Below, piece by piece: positions 45,150 through 55,909 of a stretch of DNA of 64,000 bases. The DNA is from Heliocidaris erythrogramma. Its lineage: Eukaryota > Echinodermata > Echinoidea > Camarodonta > Echinometridae. The position numbers and the translations under genes were made by a program. A model generated the notes under the pieces. The model did no database searches and had not been told where the DNA came from. It was given only the letters and a program-made list of their open reading frames with translations. The DNA lies in the NCBI GenBank assembly GCA_025617745.1, contig CM046858.1, positions 45,117,162-45,181,161 of the forward strand, in the 5' to 3' direction. How positions within the stretch are numbered: position 1 is the stretch's first letter; every line of letters starts with the position of its first letter.

Positions 45150-46106
45150 CCATAGATAATACCATACAAAAACTACAGGGGGCCATAATACCCCCCCCCC
45201 CCCGGTAAGTTAGGGTTAACTTAGAGATGTACCATACACACCTTTCACTTTATATCAACATCATGTGGTTTACCATAGAATAGGCATCTACCATAGAATA
45301 GGCATCTACCATACAGATGTACCATATAAATACCACACACCATTATATCTAATGATATGGTATACCATAGAAAAATCATTTACCATAGATATATACCATA
45401 TACATACCATTCACCATATATCTACATCATCATGATTTACCATACACTGTAGGACAGGCATCTATCATATAGATATACCATATAAATACCGCATGTATAT
45501 CTAATGATATGGTAAACCATAGAACAGTCATGTACCATAGAGATATACATACATACTATTCATACTATTCTACCATACATCATAATTATAATATAGAACA
45601 GACAGATCTACCATATAGATGTACCATATAAATACCTCACACCATTATCTAATGATATGGTATACCATACAACAAGCATTTACCATAGAATCTACCATAT
45701 ACATACCACTTGCCACATAATCTACACCGTATCGTATACCATAAAACAGGCATCTACCATATAGATGTACCATATAAATACCACACGCTATATATCTAAT
45801 GATATGGTATACCATAGAACAAGCATTTACCATAGAGATCTACCATATACATACACTTGCCACATATCTACACCGTATGGTATACCATAGAACAGGCATC
45901 TATAGATGTACCATATAAATACCACACGCCATATATCTAATGATATTGTATACCATAGAACAAGCATTTATCATAGAGATTTACCATGCATACCACTTGC
46001 CACATATCTACACCGTATGGTATACCATAGAAAATGCTTCTACCATAGAGCTGTACCATAGAAATACCATATACCATAGAGCCATACCATACATCTACCA
46101 TACAGT
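45150..46106. repeat. TACCATA satellite with ~145-bp higher-order unit
   Basis: The sequence is built from ACCATA words spaced about 10-20 bp. These are organised into five or six longer units, each including ATCTAATGATATGGTA(T/A)ACC (near 45346, 45489, 45645, 45792, 45936). Tyr/Met/Val-rich minus-strand ORFs come from it. It ends abruptly at the truncated BEL/Pao integrase. Confidence 0.85.
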
Positions 46107-47190
46107 TTTTTTGTAAGGGGCCATTCGATTCCCTTCTGTAGGAGATGTTCATGGATTTTCTGCTGGTTCCATCGCTTACCTCCTTCCCTCAACTCATGCT
46201 CTGCACCTACAAAGTTGGTGCCATTGTCGCATCTGATTAGTTCTGGCCTACCTCTACGAGATATGAACCTCTGCAATGCGTTCAAGAAAGAGTCTGTGTT
46301 CATGGAATGCAGAATCTCGATGTGGACCGCTCGTATGACTAGGCACGTGAAAATACAGCCGTACCTCTTTAATTGACTTCTACCCTGTTTTACCATGAAC
46401 GGTCCGAAGCAATCAACTCCAACATGGCAGAAGGGTGGTTTTTCTGGAGTCACCCGATCTTGTGGTAAATCAGCCATCTTCTGTCCCACTGGAGCTGCTG
46501 CTTGACGTTTACACTTGAAGCAAACTCCCAATTCCTGTCTCCCAGCTCTTCTCCCTCTGATCACCCATGCAGTACTGATGTCTGAGTAGAGATAGAACAT
46601 ACTCCTTCCCGGAGTGTCCTGACACTTGATGGAAATGCCTGACAAGTAGTAATTCACTACATGATGCTTCGGCGGTAGAATCAAAGTGTGCTTCGTTCTC
46701 TCCTCTAGTGGTGCATTGCCTAAACGTCCACCAACACACATCAGCCCTCTGTTCGTCAGTCTAGCATCTAGTTTGTAGAGGGGGCTAGACCGCTTGATCT
46801 GCTTAACCACCTCTCTTGGTCCCTTCTTCATGCTCTGCAGAAGGATGTCATACTCTTCATCATAAGTACTTTGCTGTACATATCGAACTAGTGCCTCTTC
46901 AGCTGCGGCCAACTCTTCTGTGGAAAGTGATCCTTGGATCCATGGATCTTGCTCCGCAATAGCTGTCTCACTCGCAAGACCCAGGCGACTGATTTTAACA
47001 GTCTGTACCAAAAGGAATAATGCTCGATCAGCTTGTCTACTGCACTTGGACCTTCTGCATCGGTCAAGAATGTCTGAACATTGTCTCTTGTCTTCTTGAC
47101 TTCTATATCTCCCTCAACTAATGTTGTCCTAAGGGTGGGGTCCTGTGGCCAACTGCTCTTTGGCTGACGAAGGAAGCCTGGTCCTTCCAA
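46107..47190 (-). pseudogene. BEL/Pao integrase, C-terminally truncated
   Basis: 47190-46888 and 47011-46107 cover the RNase H-integrase linker and the integrase. An HHCC-like zinc region is followed by the core with CHVGVDCFGPF (first Asp) and RCDNGTNFVGA (second Asp). The reading frame runs into satellite sequence at 46106, before the catalytic Glu. The integrase is therefore incomplete. Confidence 0.88.
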
Positions 47191-49376
47191 CCACCTCGTG
47201 GTTTTTTCTTTAGCTCTTCGGCTCCCACTCCCCTTGAAACATCATCGGCAGGATTAGCATCCGTGTTGACATAGTACCATTGATCTGGGCAAGATCCCTC
47301 ATGAATTACAGCAAGCCTATTGGCGACGGAGGTATGGAATCTCTTATCAGTGTTCCTGATGTACTGTAGAACAATGGTACTATCAGTCCAATACACAGAC
47401 TGTGTGACTGGAGCATCCAGTTCTCTTTTGATCATTCTGTCAAGCTTCACAGATAGCGTAGCTGCCATCAATTCGAGCCTCGGGATGGTTACTCTCTTGA
47501 GTGGCGTTAGGTGTGACTTTGCTACTAATAGGCTGCTATGCACCAGGCCATCACCATTCTTCATGACTAAGTACGAGGCTGCCCCATACGCCTTCTCTGA
47601 TGCATCTGAGAAATGATGTAACTCAAATTCTGTTACTGCTCCAAATAATTGATGCACCTATTCACCTTGAAGTCTGCCATCTTGGGCAATTCACCAATCC
47701 ATTCATCCCACTGGCGTCTTTCAGCGTCTGGAATCTTGTCATCCAAGCCGAGATTCATCCTTGTCAGTTCTTGCAATATCATCTTTGCCTTCAAGACAAA
47801 TGGGCTGGCATAGCCAAGAGGATCGTACACTGAAGATATGACACTCAGCAGCCCGCGTCGGGTTCGAGGCTTGTCTCTGGGGGTGAACTTATACAGAAAA
47901 CTATCCAGCTCCACATCCCAAGTGATGCCTAATGCTCTATCGACTGGAAGAGCATCATGATTAAGATCTAGCCCCTTAGCGTTCTTCGCTCGATCATCTT
48001 CTGGAATAGACTCCAAGACCTGTGGTCTGTTACTGAGCCACTTTGTCAGCTTGAAACCTCCTCTTTTCAGGCCTTCTCTTAGGATAGCTGCCAGTCTCAC
48101 TGCAGTTTCCTCACTCTTTAATGAGATGAGACAATCATCCACATAGAAATTTCTATGTATAGCTCTCACTGTTCTGGAGTGAAGACGTCTTGATTGTCTG
48201 CAGCTGTTCGATGGAGGGCAAAATTACAGCAACTTGGGCTCCAAGTTCCTCCAAAGAGGTGAACGCACATTCGGTACTTCTTAGGCTGCGTATCTAAGTC
48301 ACCGCCTGGCCACCACAGGAATCTCATAACATCTCTCTCAGCCAGAGGTACTCTGACTTGATGAAACATCCCTTCTATGTCAGACATCAGAGCTACTGGT
48401 TCTTGCCGAAATCTCAGCAACACTCCCATCAACAGACGGTCAGATCCGGCCCCTGCAAGACCTTGTCATTCAACGACGTTCCTTTGTGCTTTGATGCGCA
48501 ATCGAACACTATCCGCACCTTGTCTGGTTTCTTGTCAGTTAGCACTGGATGGTGAGGGAGGTACCAAACAGTCCCATTATCAGACCCACAGTCTACTTCA
48601 GGCACTTCCTCAGCATACTTCTTGTCAAGAAATTGACTGATGCCATCAGCATATTTCATGTGAAGCCTCTCGTCTCTGACCAATCTCCTCTTGAGTGACT
48701 GCAACCTCTGCTCTGCAAGGTGGCGGTTATTAGGAAGACAGGGCTGGCTCTCTCTGAAAGGTATGGACAACTGATAATGTCCATCCACCTTCTGTATGGA
48801 CTCTCTCCACACCTCTAACGGAATCGCGTCATTCACTGACGTGCCCTTAGAGTCATCTGTGAGATATTCAGTCACCTCCATTTTCCAGAACTTGGTCACT
48901 TGCGCATCCAATCGGATATCATTGGCAATGAAATGAGATGATGGTTCACTACTTGGATCACCTTCATGATCTACAGGTCCATTCAGTGTCCATCCTAACA
49001 CCGTCTTCACTGCATAGATGTCTCCAGCCTTGCCACGTCTGACATCTAGAGGTACCAATGCTTCAGGAACATCTTGGCCGATAAGAAGCATCACCTCTCG
49101 AGGGCTGGCCACAGGAACGTCCACATCCGCCAAATGTGGAAACCGCTTGGTGTCGCTCACCTCAGCAATGTGTGAACGGCTCACATTGATCTGTTCCTTC
49201 GCATACACATGAGGAAGATTCAGCTTGTGCCCAGTTAGACTCTCTACCACAAGGCTGACAGTTTTGCATGTCATCACACTGCTGGGCTTATCTAATGTCG
49301 ACATTGAGAGCCTCTGAATTCTCCCTTCAGCCCTAACCTTGTGGTTCTGTGGTGCAAAATGTCGAGGTCGAACCAC
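47118..49376 (-). pseudogene. BEL/Pao protease tail, reverse transcriptase and RNase H, frameshifted
   Basis: 49376-48429 carries the end of the protease and the start of RT (KVRIVFDCASKHKGTSLND). 48432-48166 carries the RT first Asp (LMSDIEGMFHQVRV). 48169-47633 carries the YVDD catalytic motif and the thumb region (LLSVISSVYDPLGYASPF). 47657-47118 carries RNase H (FSDASEKAYGAASYL, IPRLELMAA, YWTDSTIVLQYI). The pieces overlap by a few bases in different frames, so at least three frameshifts are needed to join them. The copy is inactive as assembled. Confidence 0.88.
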
Positions 49377-50658
49377 TGTCTAAGAGGGCGTAGGTGTCAA
49401 AGTAAATGTCCTTCCCTTTGGCTCTCACTCGTACTGGTACAATAGGGAGCGCAACCTTGCTGCCGGCCCCTATGACGTTACTGGTTGCCTCAGCTACTTG
49501 TAAAGCTGACGAGTGGTGACTAGCTGCACCTACTTCAGATGATGATGAAAGTTCATCAGTTTGTGGCTCCTGGACATTTGATGGAGATTCACTTCTACTA
49601 GGCTGAGAAGGCTGTCTTGTAAGATGCAGGAATTTGGTGTGTTTCATATTGCACCCTTTCACTGTACAGGTACGGTTGACCTTGCATCCATTTGCTCTAT
49701 GGCCCTTCTTCAAGCAGTTGAAACAAAGTTTCTCCTTCTGGGCCAACTTCAGTCTTTCTTCAGGCATAAGCTGTTTGAATTGCTCACAGCCGAACAAGGA
49801 ATGGTCTCCCTTGCACTTCACACATGTCCTTGTTTTCTTACCACTATCTTCGGTATCAGTGCTGGTTGTAAAGGCCCCCCTTTGTGCCTTACCAGAAGCC
49901 TTCTTAGTCATGGCTGATGTCTTAGAGGCATGGTCTCTCTCCATCAACTTGCCGAAGACTGGGTCATTTTCCTCTTTAGCAACGGTTACTAGGTCTACGA
50001 TAGAAGGAAGTCTACCTTCCTTCCGTGCTGTACCAACGACTTTCAACCATCTCGCCCTCAGGTGATACGGCAGCCTTTCTGCTATTTGTAGAAGGATGCG
50101 CTGTGAAGTCAGCTCAGAACTCTGGCCAATCGCATCTAATGTTTGTACACAGATGAGAATTTCGTCTGCCATCTCTCCAAGGCCTCGCCTGTCTTGGGGA
50201 CTTATCCTTTTGCCTTCAGTTACCTTACGTAACCAGGCATCCGCAATGAGCACCGGATTACCATATTTCTCCTGCAGGATGGTCTTGGCTTTACTGTAGC
50301 CTTCTGATGCCTTCATAATCAAACATGGTTGAACCAACCTCTTCACATCTCCAGAGCAATAGCGTAGAAGGCGATTTAGCTTCACTGCATCATCCACGGT
50401 TGTCTGGTCAACACAATTTTCAAATCCTCGCCAGAACTCATGATACTTCAATGGATCACCATCATACTTGTCGAGATCAGCATGAGGGAGGGATACTGAT
50501 TCCAGCAGTCTCTGCTGCTGTTGCTGTCCTTGATGAAGCAATTGCAAGAGAACAGCATCTCTCTCTGGAAGTGGATACGGGATTGTCGCATCCTCATCTA
50601 GCCTTGCAAAAGTACTCGCAGCTGCACCAGAAGGATTTGCAGGAGTAGAAGTGTGCAC
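49333..50658 (-). CDS. BEL/Pao gag with zinc knuckles and start of protease
   Basis: The open frame of about 441 codons extends further upstream to about 50740. A DUF1759-like gag region (LPHADLDKYDGDPLKYHEFW) is followed by zinc-binding motifs: CX2CX3HX4C (residues 279-291), CX2CX4HX4C (312-325) and a further Cys/His segment (331-345). The aspartic protease motif LLDSGSTSTFC follows at about 425-435. Gag packages element RNA into particles, and the protease processes the polyprotein. The frame then breaks and continues in the next ORF. The listed start codon is not reliable because the true N-terminus is not visible. Confidence 0.85.
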   Translation of the reverse strand: MHTSTPANPSGAAASTFARLDEDATIPYPLPERDAVLLQLLHQGQQQQQRLLESVSLPHADLDKYDGDPLKYHEFWRGFENCVDQTTVDDAVKLNRLLRYCSGDVKRLVQPCLIMKASEGYSKAKTILQEKYGNPVLIADAWLRKVTEGKRISPQDRRGLGEMADEILICVQTLDAIGQSSELTSQRILLQIAERLPYHLRARWLKVVGTARKEGRLPSIVDLVTVAKEENDPVFGKLMERDHASKTSAMTKKASGKAQRGAFTTSTDTEDSGKKTRTCVKCKGDHSLFGCEQFKQLMPEERLKLAQKEKLCFNCLKKGHRANGCKVNRTCTVKGCNMKHTKFLHLTRQPSQPSRSESPSNVQEPQTDELSSSSEVGAASHHSSALQVAEATSNVIGAGSKVALPIVPVRVRAKGKDIYFDTYALLDSGSTSTFCTTEPQG

Positions 50659-50725
50659 TACTGACGGCTTTGTGGGAATACTTTCCAGTGCACCAGATGC
50701 TGAAACATCTCCATCTTGTTGAGTA

Positions 50726-51751
50726 TGTAGCGCCTTTCTTGTTAATGTTTATATTAATAATTATTATGATAATTTGAGAATGAATATGCCATACACGTTA
50801 TTATTTCTTATCTTGAATATCAGTTAATTTTGAGAACTAGAATTAGTCATTGCCATTATGCACACGCAATGAAAGGATAATCCCTTCATATCTGCTCAGG
50901 GCAGCTCGGTCAACAAGCTGAACAAAATAGTTTCTGTTAGCGCACTAAGCTGCTCTGAAAAGAGGGTGTCAAAAGACACACAGTATCCTCGCTCACTCAA
51001 GCCAGCGAACTTGAGAAATATTGATACATTTCCTACAATTTATGGTACTTTTACACCTTTTTAGTAGGATTATGATAAAACCATTTATATAACTCCGTTT
51101 ATCTTAACTTGCTCTTGTTACAGCATTAATTGTTTTCATGACATGTCATTTTATATTTGTACAAATTGACTTACAAAATTGCAAACTAGCACACTTTAGT
51201 ATGTTCTTGTCAACTTAACATTTTATTTTAACTGATCAATAAGGTCAAGGTTGATATTTGCATATTACCGTTCGATCCTCTGTAAGGCTATAAATACCCT
51301 CATAAGAGAACTCACAAGGGTACATTCAACATTATACAGTCAGGCCACACTGGACATCATATTGGACTAAGTTCACTCTCCGATCCTCGTTGGGTCGCCT
51401 CATGTCGACTTTGCAGTTAAATTAGCCTGCTGGTTGACAGCTCGCCCCGACCTGCCAACAGATATTCAACTTTCTTCTTGTGTGAACTCTTACGTGTCCA
51501 CTGCCCCCGACTTCCCGCCTTTCTTAGGAACATCGGCTGGACATTTCACAGAGACCATCACTCTGTGAGAAAATTATCTCTGCGGGACACTTTACAGCGA
51601 CCATTACTCTGTGAAGAAAATTACTGCTCATCCACCGTGGACTATATATGCTTATTATTACCGCAGAATTTCTACATTACGTCTGAGAATTACTCTGGAT
51701 ATTATCGGTGCATAATTTATCATCGTTTCTCGTGGACCTTTCATATTATCT
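50726..51751 (+). mobile_element. Possible LTR on the + strand, cut by the assembly gap
   Basis: It begins TGTAGCGCC at the point where the BEL gag frame stops making sense. It has a good TATA box (CTATAAATACC at about 51290), followed by TCAGGCCACACTGGAC and a C/T-rich leader. This resembles a TG-starting LTR with promoter. The other end lies in or beyond the gap, so neither the LTR end nor the duplication can be checked. Confidence 0.35.
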
Positions 51752-52251
51752 NNNNNNNNNNNNNNNNNNNNNNNNNNNNNNNNNNNNNNNNNNNNNNNNN
51801 NNNNNNNNNNNNNNNNNNNNNNNNNNNNNNNNNNNNNNNNNNNNNNNNNNNNNNNNNNNNNNNNNNNNNNNNNNNNNNNNNNNNNNNNNNNNNNNNNNNN
51901 NNNNNNNNNNNNNNNNNNNNNNNNNNNNNNNNNNNNNNNNNNNNNNNNNNNNNNNNNNNNNNNNNNNNNNNNNNNNNNNNNNNNNNNNNNNNNNNNNNNN
52001 NNNNNNNNNNNNNNNNNNNNNNNNNNNNNNNNNNNNNNNNNNNNNNNNNNNNNNNNNNNNNNNNNNNNNNNNNNNNNNNNNNNNNNNNNNNNNNNNNNNN
52101 NNNNNNNNNNNNNNNNNNNNNNNNNNNNNNNNNNNNNNNNNNNNNNNNNNNNNNNNNNNNNNNNNNNNNNNNNNNNNNNNNNNNNNNNNNNNNNNNNNNN
52201 NNNNNNNNNNNNNNNNNNNNNNNNNNNNNNNNNNNNNNNNNNNNNNNNNNN
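51752..52251. other. Assembly gap (500 N)
   Basis: Exactly 500 undetermined bases, probably a scaffold gap of nominal length. ORFs reported across it are meaningless. Confidence 0.99.
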
Positions 52252-54750
52252 GTTAGGTATCGTCATCAGGCACTAGATGGCGCTCTCGCGCACGTACATT
52301 GTTTTGTATGTAAGGCGATACTGCAGTTTTCACGCTTGCTCGCTATCATGGTTTTGACAAGGGTGGATTGATATCATTATCTTTCAAAAGTGATTCGGTC
52401 TTCTGCCAAGATTTTCACATATCATTAACCTAAACTACTTCCAGTTCGTGCGAACTTTCCTGACTTTCCTGATACTCACCCCCTAGGCCTTCATATCACC
52501 ACTTTTCGACCGAGGTAAGTCAAAATTTCGCCGTTTTTCTTGTCAAGCTCGTCATATTCTATACTTATTCCTTATTGCGCAACATTTGGCAGTCTTAAAA
52601 CTTATTTTATTTCAAAATTGAAATGTTTTTTGAATTTTTGAAACCAAGTTTGAGCGGCCGCTTCCACCCGCACATATCACTTGCAATACACGAAATGGGG
52701 CTTGCAATGGCCAGTTTCGGCAAAATCGTCTGCCTGATCGACCCGGAGCTCGAGCCCGCGAATGTTGCTGCTCTGCGAGTCGCTATGGAATTTGTGTAGT
52801 TTATGATTCGTATTGACAATGCACTGTGAATGCGTGTAATAATAGTCTCTTCGTGAGCGTTCTTTATGAATTAAAACAATGTAACTAATGAATCGACAAA
52901 AATTAAGACTGGTCTGGAATTTCTAAAATTACTAAAAAATAAAAGGTTGATTAAATTATAATGAGTCTCTTAAGACTTAACGTATTTTACATAGAATCAG
53001 CTGTACTTTAGCCAGGTTGGAAAGTTGGACTTGAGATTGAAGATTGATTGGACTGGAGCTGGGGGAGTGAGTGTGGGAGTGAGGGGGTAGGCGGTAGGGT
53101 AGGCGGTAGGGTAGGCGGGGGGGGGGGGGGGGTATGTGGAGGTGATATTTAAAATTTATTTCTTCAACTAAATTAAAAATAAAAATACATCTAAATGTTG
53201 GGAGTGTTATTAATTTTTACTTCAATATTACATCTTGCAAATTCTGTGTATTTGCATAAATTATTTTATGATTATGGTACTAAACTTAATTTTGACACTT
53301 GTAAAGTATATTTACAGTTAATTTTATTTTTATTTTTGTGTACTGTTTAAATTAATTTGCCTTGTATGTCTTACTATGATTTATTTATTCTTTACTTTCA
53401 AATACATGAGATAAAAATATAATTAATCAATAAACTTTGAAAAAATGCAAATGTAACTTGATGAATTTCAATTCAAAGACAGTTCTACAATGTCAAGGGA
53501 ATTCCCTTTTCACCTGTTTCTTAATGATTGATCATGAGAGAACTTTTCAGAACAAATAATTCAGTTATATTTTTTCTCTGCTTCTAGTCAGAAAATTATG
53601 CTAGAATAATTTCATCAACTTTTACTACGGCTCTTTTTCTTCTGTCAAAACTGAAGTAATTTTCTATTCATAAATTATATTCAGTGAAAATTTCAGAAAT
53701 ATTCAAAGTTTCTAACAGATTTTTTAATCTTTCTTCATTTCGTTTTCTCAGGAATTTCAAAACTGTTTCATGCCAAGAATACTGGATTGAATTATGGATG
53801 CACAGCTAAGACCTGAACTACCAGCAGACAATTCTGCAAGAAATGCTTTTGTGACAATTACTCTGTGGTTAATTTTAAAGCCTATTTAAGTTTTGGTACA
53901 TTCCCCCCAAATTGCATCCCACCATTCCAAGTCATTACTAAATTACATGAATGACTATAGCCCAAAACAGTTATGATGTGGAGGATATAAAATAAAAATT
54001 TGTTATATTGGTTAAATTTTGCGATTTTACATTAAATTTAATTTTGATCGGGTGTTCGATCAAAATCATTTATCGACGCATGTTTTCTTTTTGAGCATGG
54101 AATGGGTTGAAAATTTCAGGATATTGCCTGTAGGTTTCAGATATTCAATCACTAAATATGAAATATTAGTGTTCAAAGCCAGAGGGACCTTTTAAATTAA
54201 AACAGAAACACGACCAAGAGAGCGCGCGAGATATTAAAAAATCAAATTAAAATTTTCACCAGGAACCAATGGTTGAAAATGATTCAATGGCCTCTACACT
54301 TTTTTTAGATTGAAATATTAGATACACTCCACCTGTATAATTCCCATTATTGACCATTTGCCAAAGCTTTAGACAGGCTTTAAAAAAAATTCAGAGATAT
54401 CACCAGAGCAAAAGTTACATCTGACAAGTGGCTGTTCAACATCTCGGCTTCCTTTTGTCATGGTGGTTTGTGCTCCTGATCTTGGCCAGACCTACTCTCC
54501 TACACTACAAGTAAAAAATCACGAAAGAAACAAAAGATTTAAGCTCATTGTTTGACTGTTCACTGTACATGTACTTATGTGTGTACTTGTTCTTGTGTGT
54601 ATTTTGTCTTTTCTGTATTTTGTCTTACTGTATGTGCATTTGTATAAAGTTTTCTTTTCATTTTATTTTCTTTATTTGGAATATGATTTCCATTAACCAG
54701 GGTATATTACACATAAGTTTGTGTGAAAACAGAATTATTTTATCTAACAG
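52252..54750 (+). promoter_or_regulatory. Putative 5' UTR exon, donor and intron 1 of the 929-aa gene
   Basis: A strong donor (CGACCGAG|GTAAGT at 52514/52515) and an acceptor (ATCTAACAG at 54742-54750, five bases before the ATG) suggest a non-coding first exon upstream of 52515 and a 2.2-kb intron. The intron holds a GGGTAGGCGGTA tandem repeat followed by a 16-base G run (53085-53133) and AT-rich DNA. A second possible acceptor lies at about 53752. The promoter itself may lie in the gap. Confidence 0.45.
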
Positions 54751-54754
54751 GAAA

Positions 54755-55878
54755 ATGGCTTCTAGTGGCATCACATCAGGGAGACTTCTAGCCACCATAA
54801 AGGAAACAAATGTCTCCATAGGAGTAATGTTGGAAGTGTTCAACAATGACAGAGGAGTTCTTCAGGATGTAGCAAGCATTTGGGGTGTGAAAGAGCGAAC
54901 TCTAATTCGTCAGCTGGAGCGACTGAATGGCAAACACCGGTCCATGAAAAAGAGCACAGGTAGACCTGGGACGACTGAAAAAATTTCATCTTTCCTTGCG
55001 GAGCCCTTCCCCATTCCTGCTACGTCATCGACCCCTCCGAATCCTTTATCTGATAAAGATGAATGTGAAAACTGTAAGCGCCTCCTGCAAGTCTGTGAAG
55101 ATGAGAAGTCTGCTCATCAGGATAAGGTACAGAAGTTGAGTGAGTCCTATGATGCCTCCACCAAGGTAATGTGTGACAAGTTGACCAGAACAAGACGAAG
55201 GGTCAGAGAACTAACGGCAATTCTTAGAAGTAAGGGAGGGACAAGAGATTGGCCAAGAAAATTTCGCCGAGAAAATGAGAGGAGACTACACTGGCAAAAC
55301 GAATACCGGAGGGCATCAGCTGAAGCCAGAAAGCTTAAGGTGGCCAGACAAAAGGCAGAGAAAAGAGCAGAGAAGTATAGGCAGAAGTGTATTCGATTAC
55401 AGAGGAAAACATCCAAGATACATCGCACTGTTCCCAAATGTATGTCTTCATCTACCAACGAAGATACAATTCATTTGCTTGATACAATCGACGATCTACA
55501 AAATGAAATTTCACAGCTAAAGGCCCCTATTCCAACAAAAGAAGGGAGGCAGTTCAATACTGCAATACGCGAAGCATCATTCTATCTACAGGTTTGTTCT
55601 TTAGTTAACCAACTAGTATATTGCCATGGGACCATGAGAGATGGAGTATTAACACAATCCTTCACCCTGGATTAAGATTGGATATTGGAACAACATTAAG
55701 TGTGAAAATTTACCCCTCCAAAATTATAGATTCTTTACCGATCCATGTAAGAAATTGCAAATAATTTTAGCCATTAAACTTTTTTGTTATCAAATCAGCC
55801 CCTCCTGTAACCACAGAGCTATAATCGTACACAAACATATATTGTACATAAAACACAGATCAATTTAACCCTCTTGAA

Positions 55879-55909
<31 letters not shown>

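Larger units (their letters stand above)
46107..50740 (-). mobile_element. BEL/Pao LTR retrotransposon, coding part, truncated and frameshifted
   Basis: In order on the minus strand are gag, aspartic protease, reverse transcriptase, RNase H and integrase, the BEL/Pao arrangement. Several frame changes (near 49370, 48430, 48168, 47640, 47150) and the loss of the integrase end mean it cannot be autonomous as assembled. No matching pair of LTRs is visible. The 3' side is cut at the satellite and the 5' side at an LTR-like segment starting at 50726. Confidence 0.9.

Noticed and set aside
45645-46152. Tyr/Met/Val-rich minus-strand ORFs
   Set aside because: Direct translation of the TACCATA satellite.
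51478-52371. 297-codon ORF across the gap
   Set aside because: Two thirds of it is undetermined bases.
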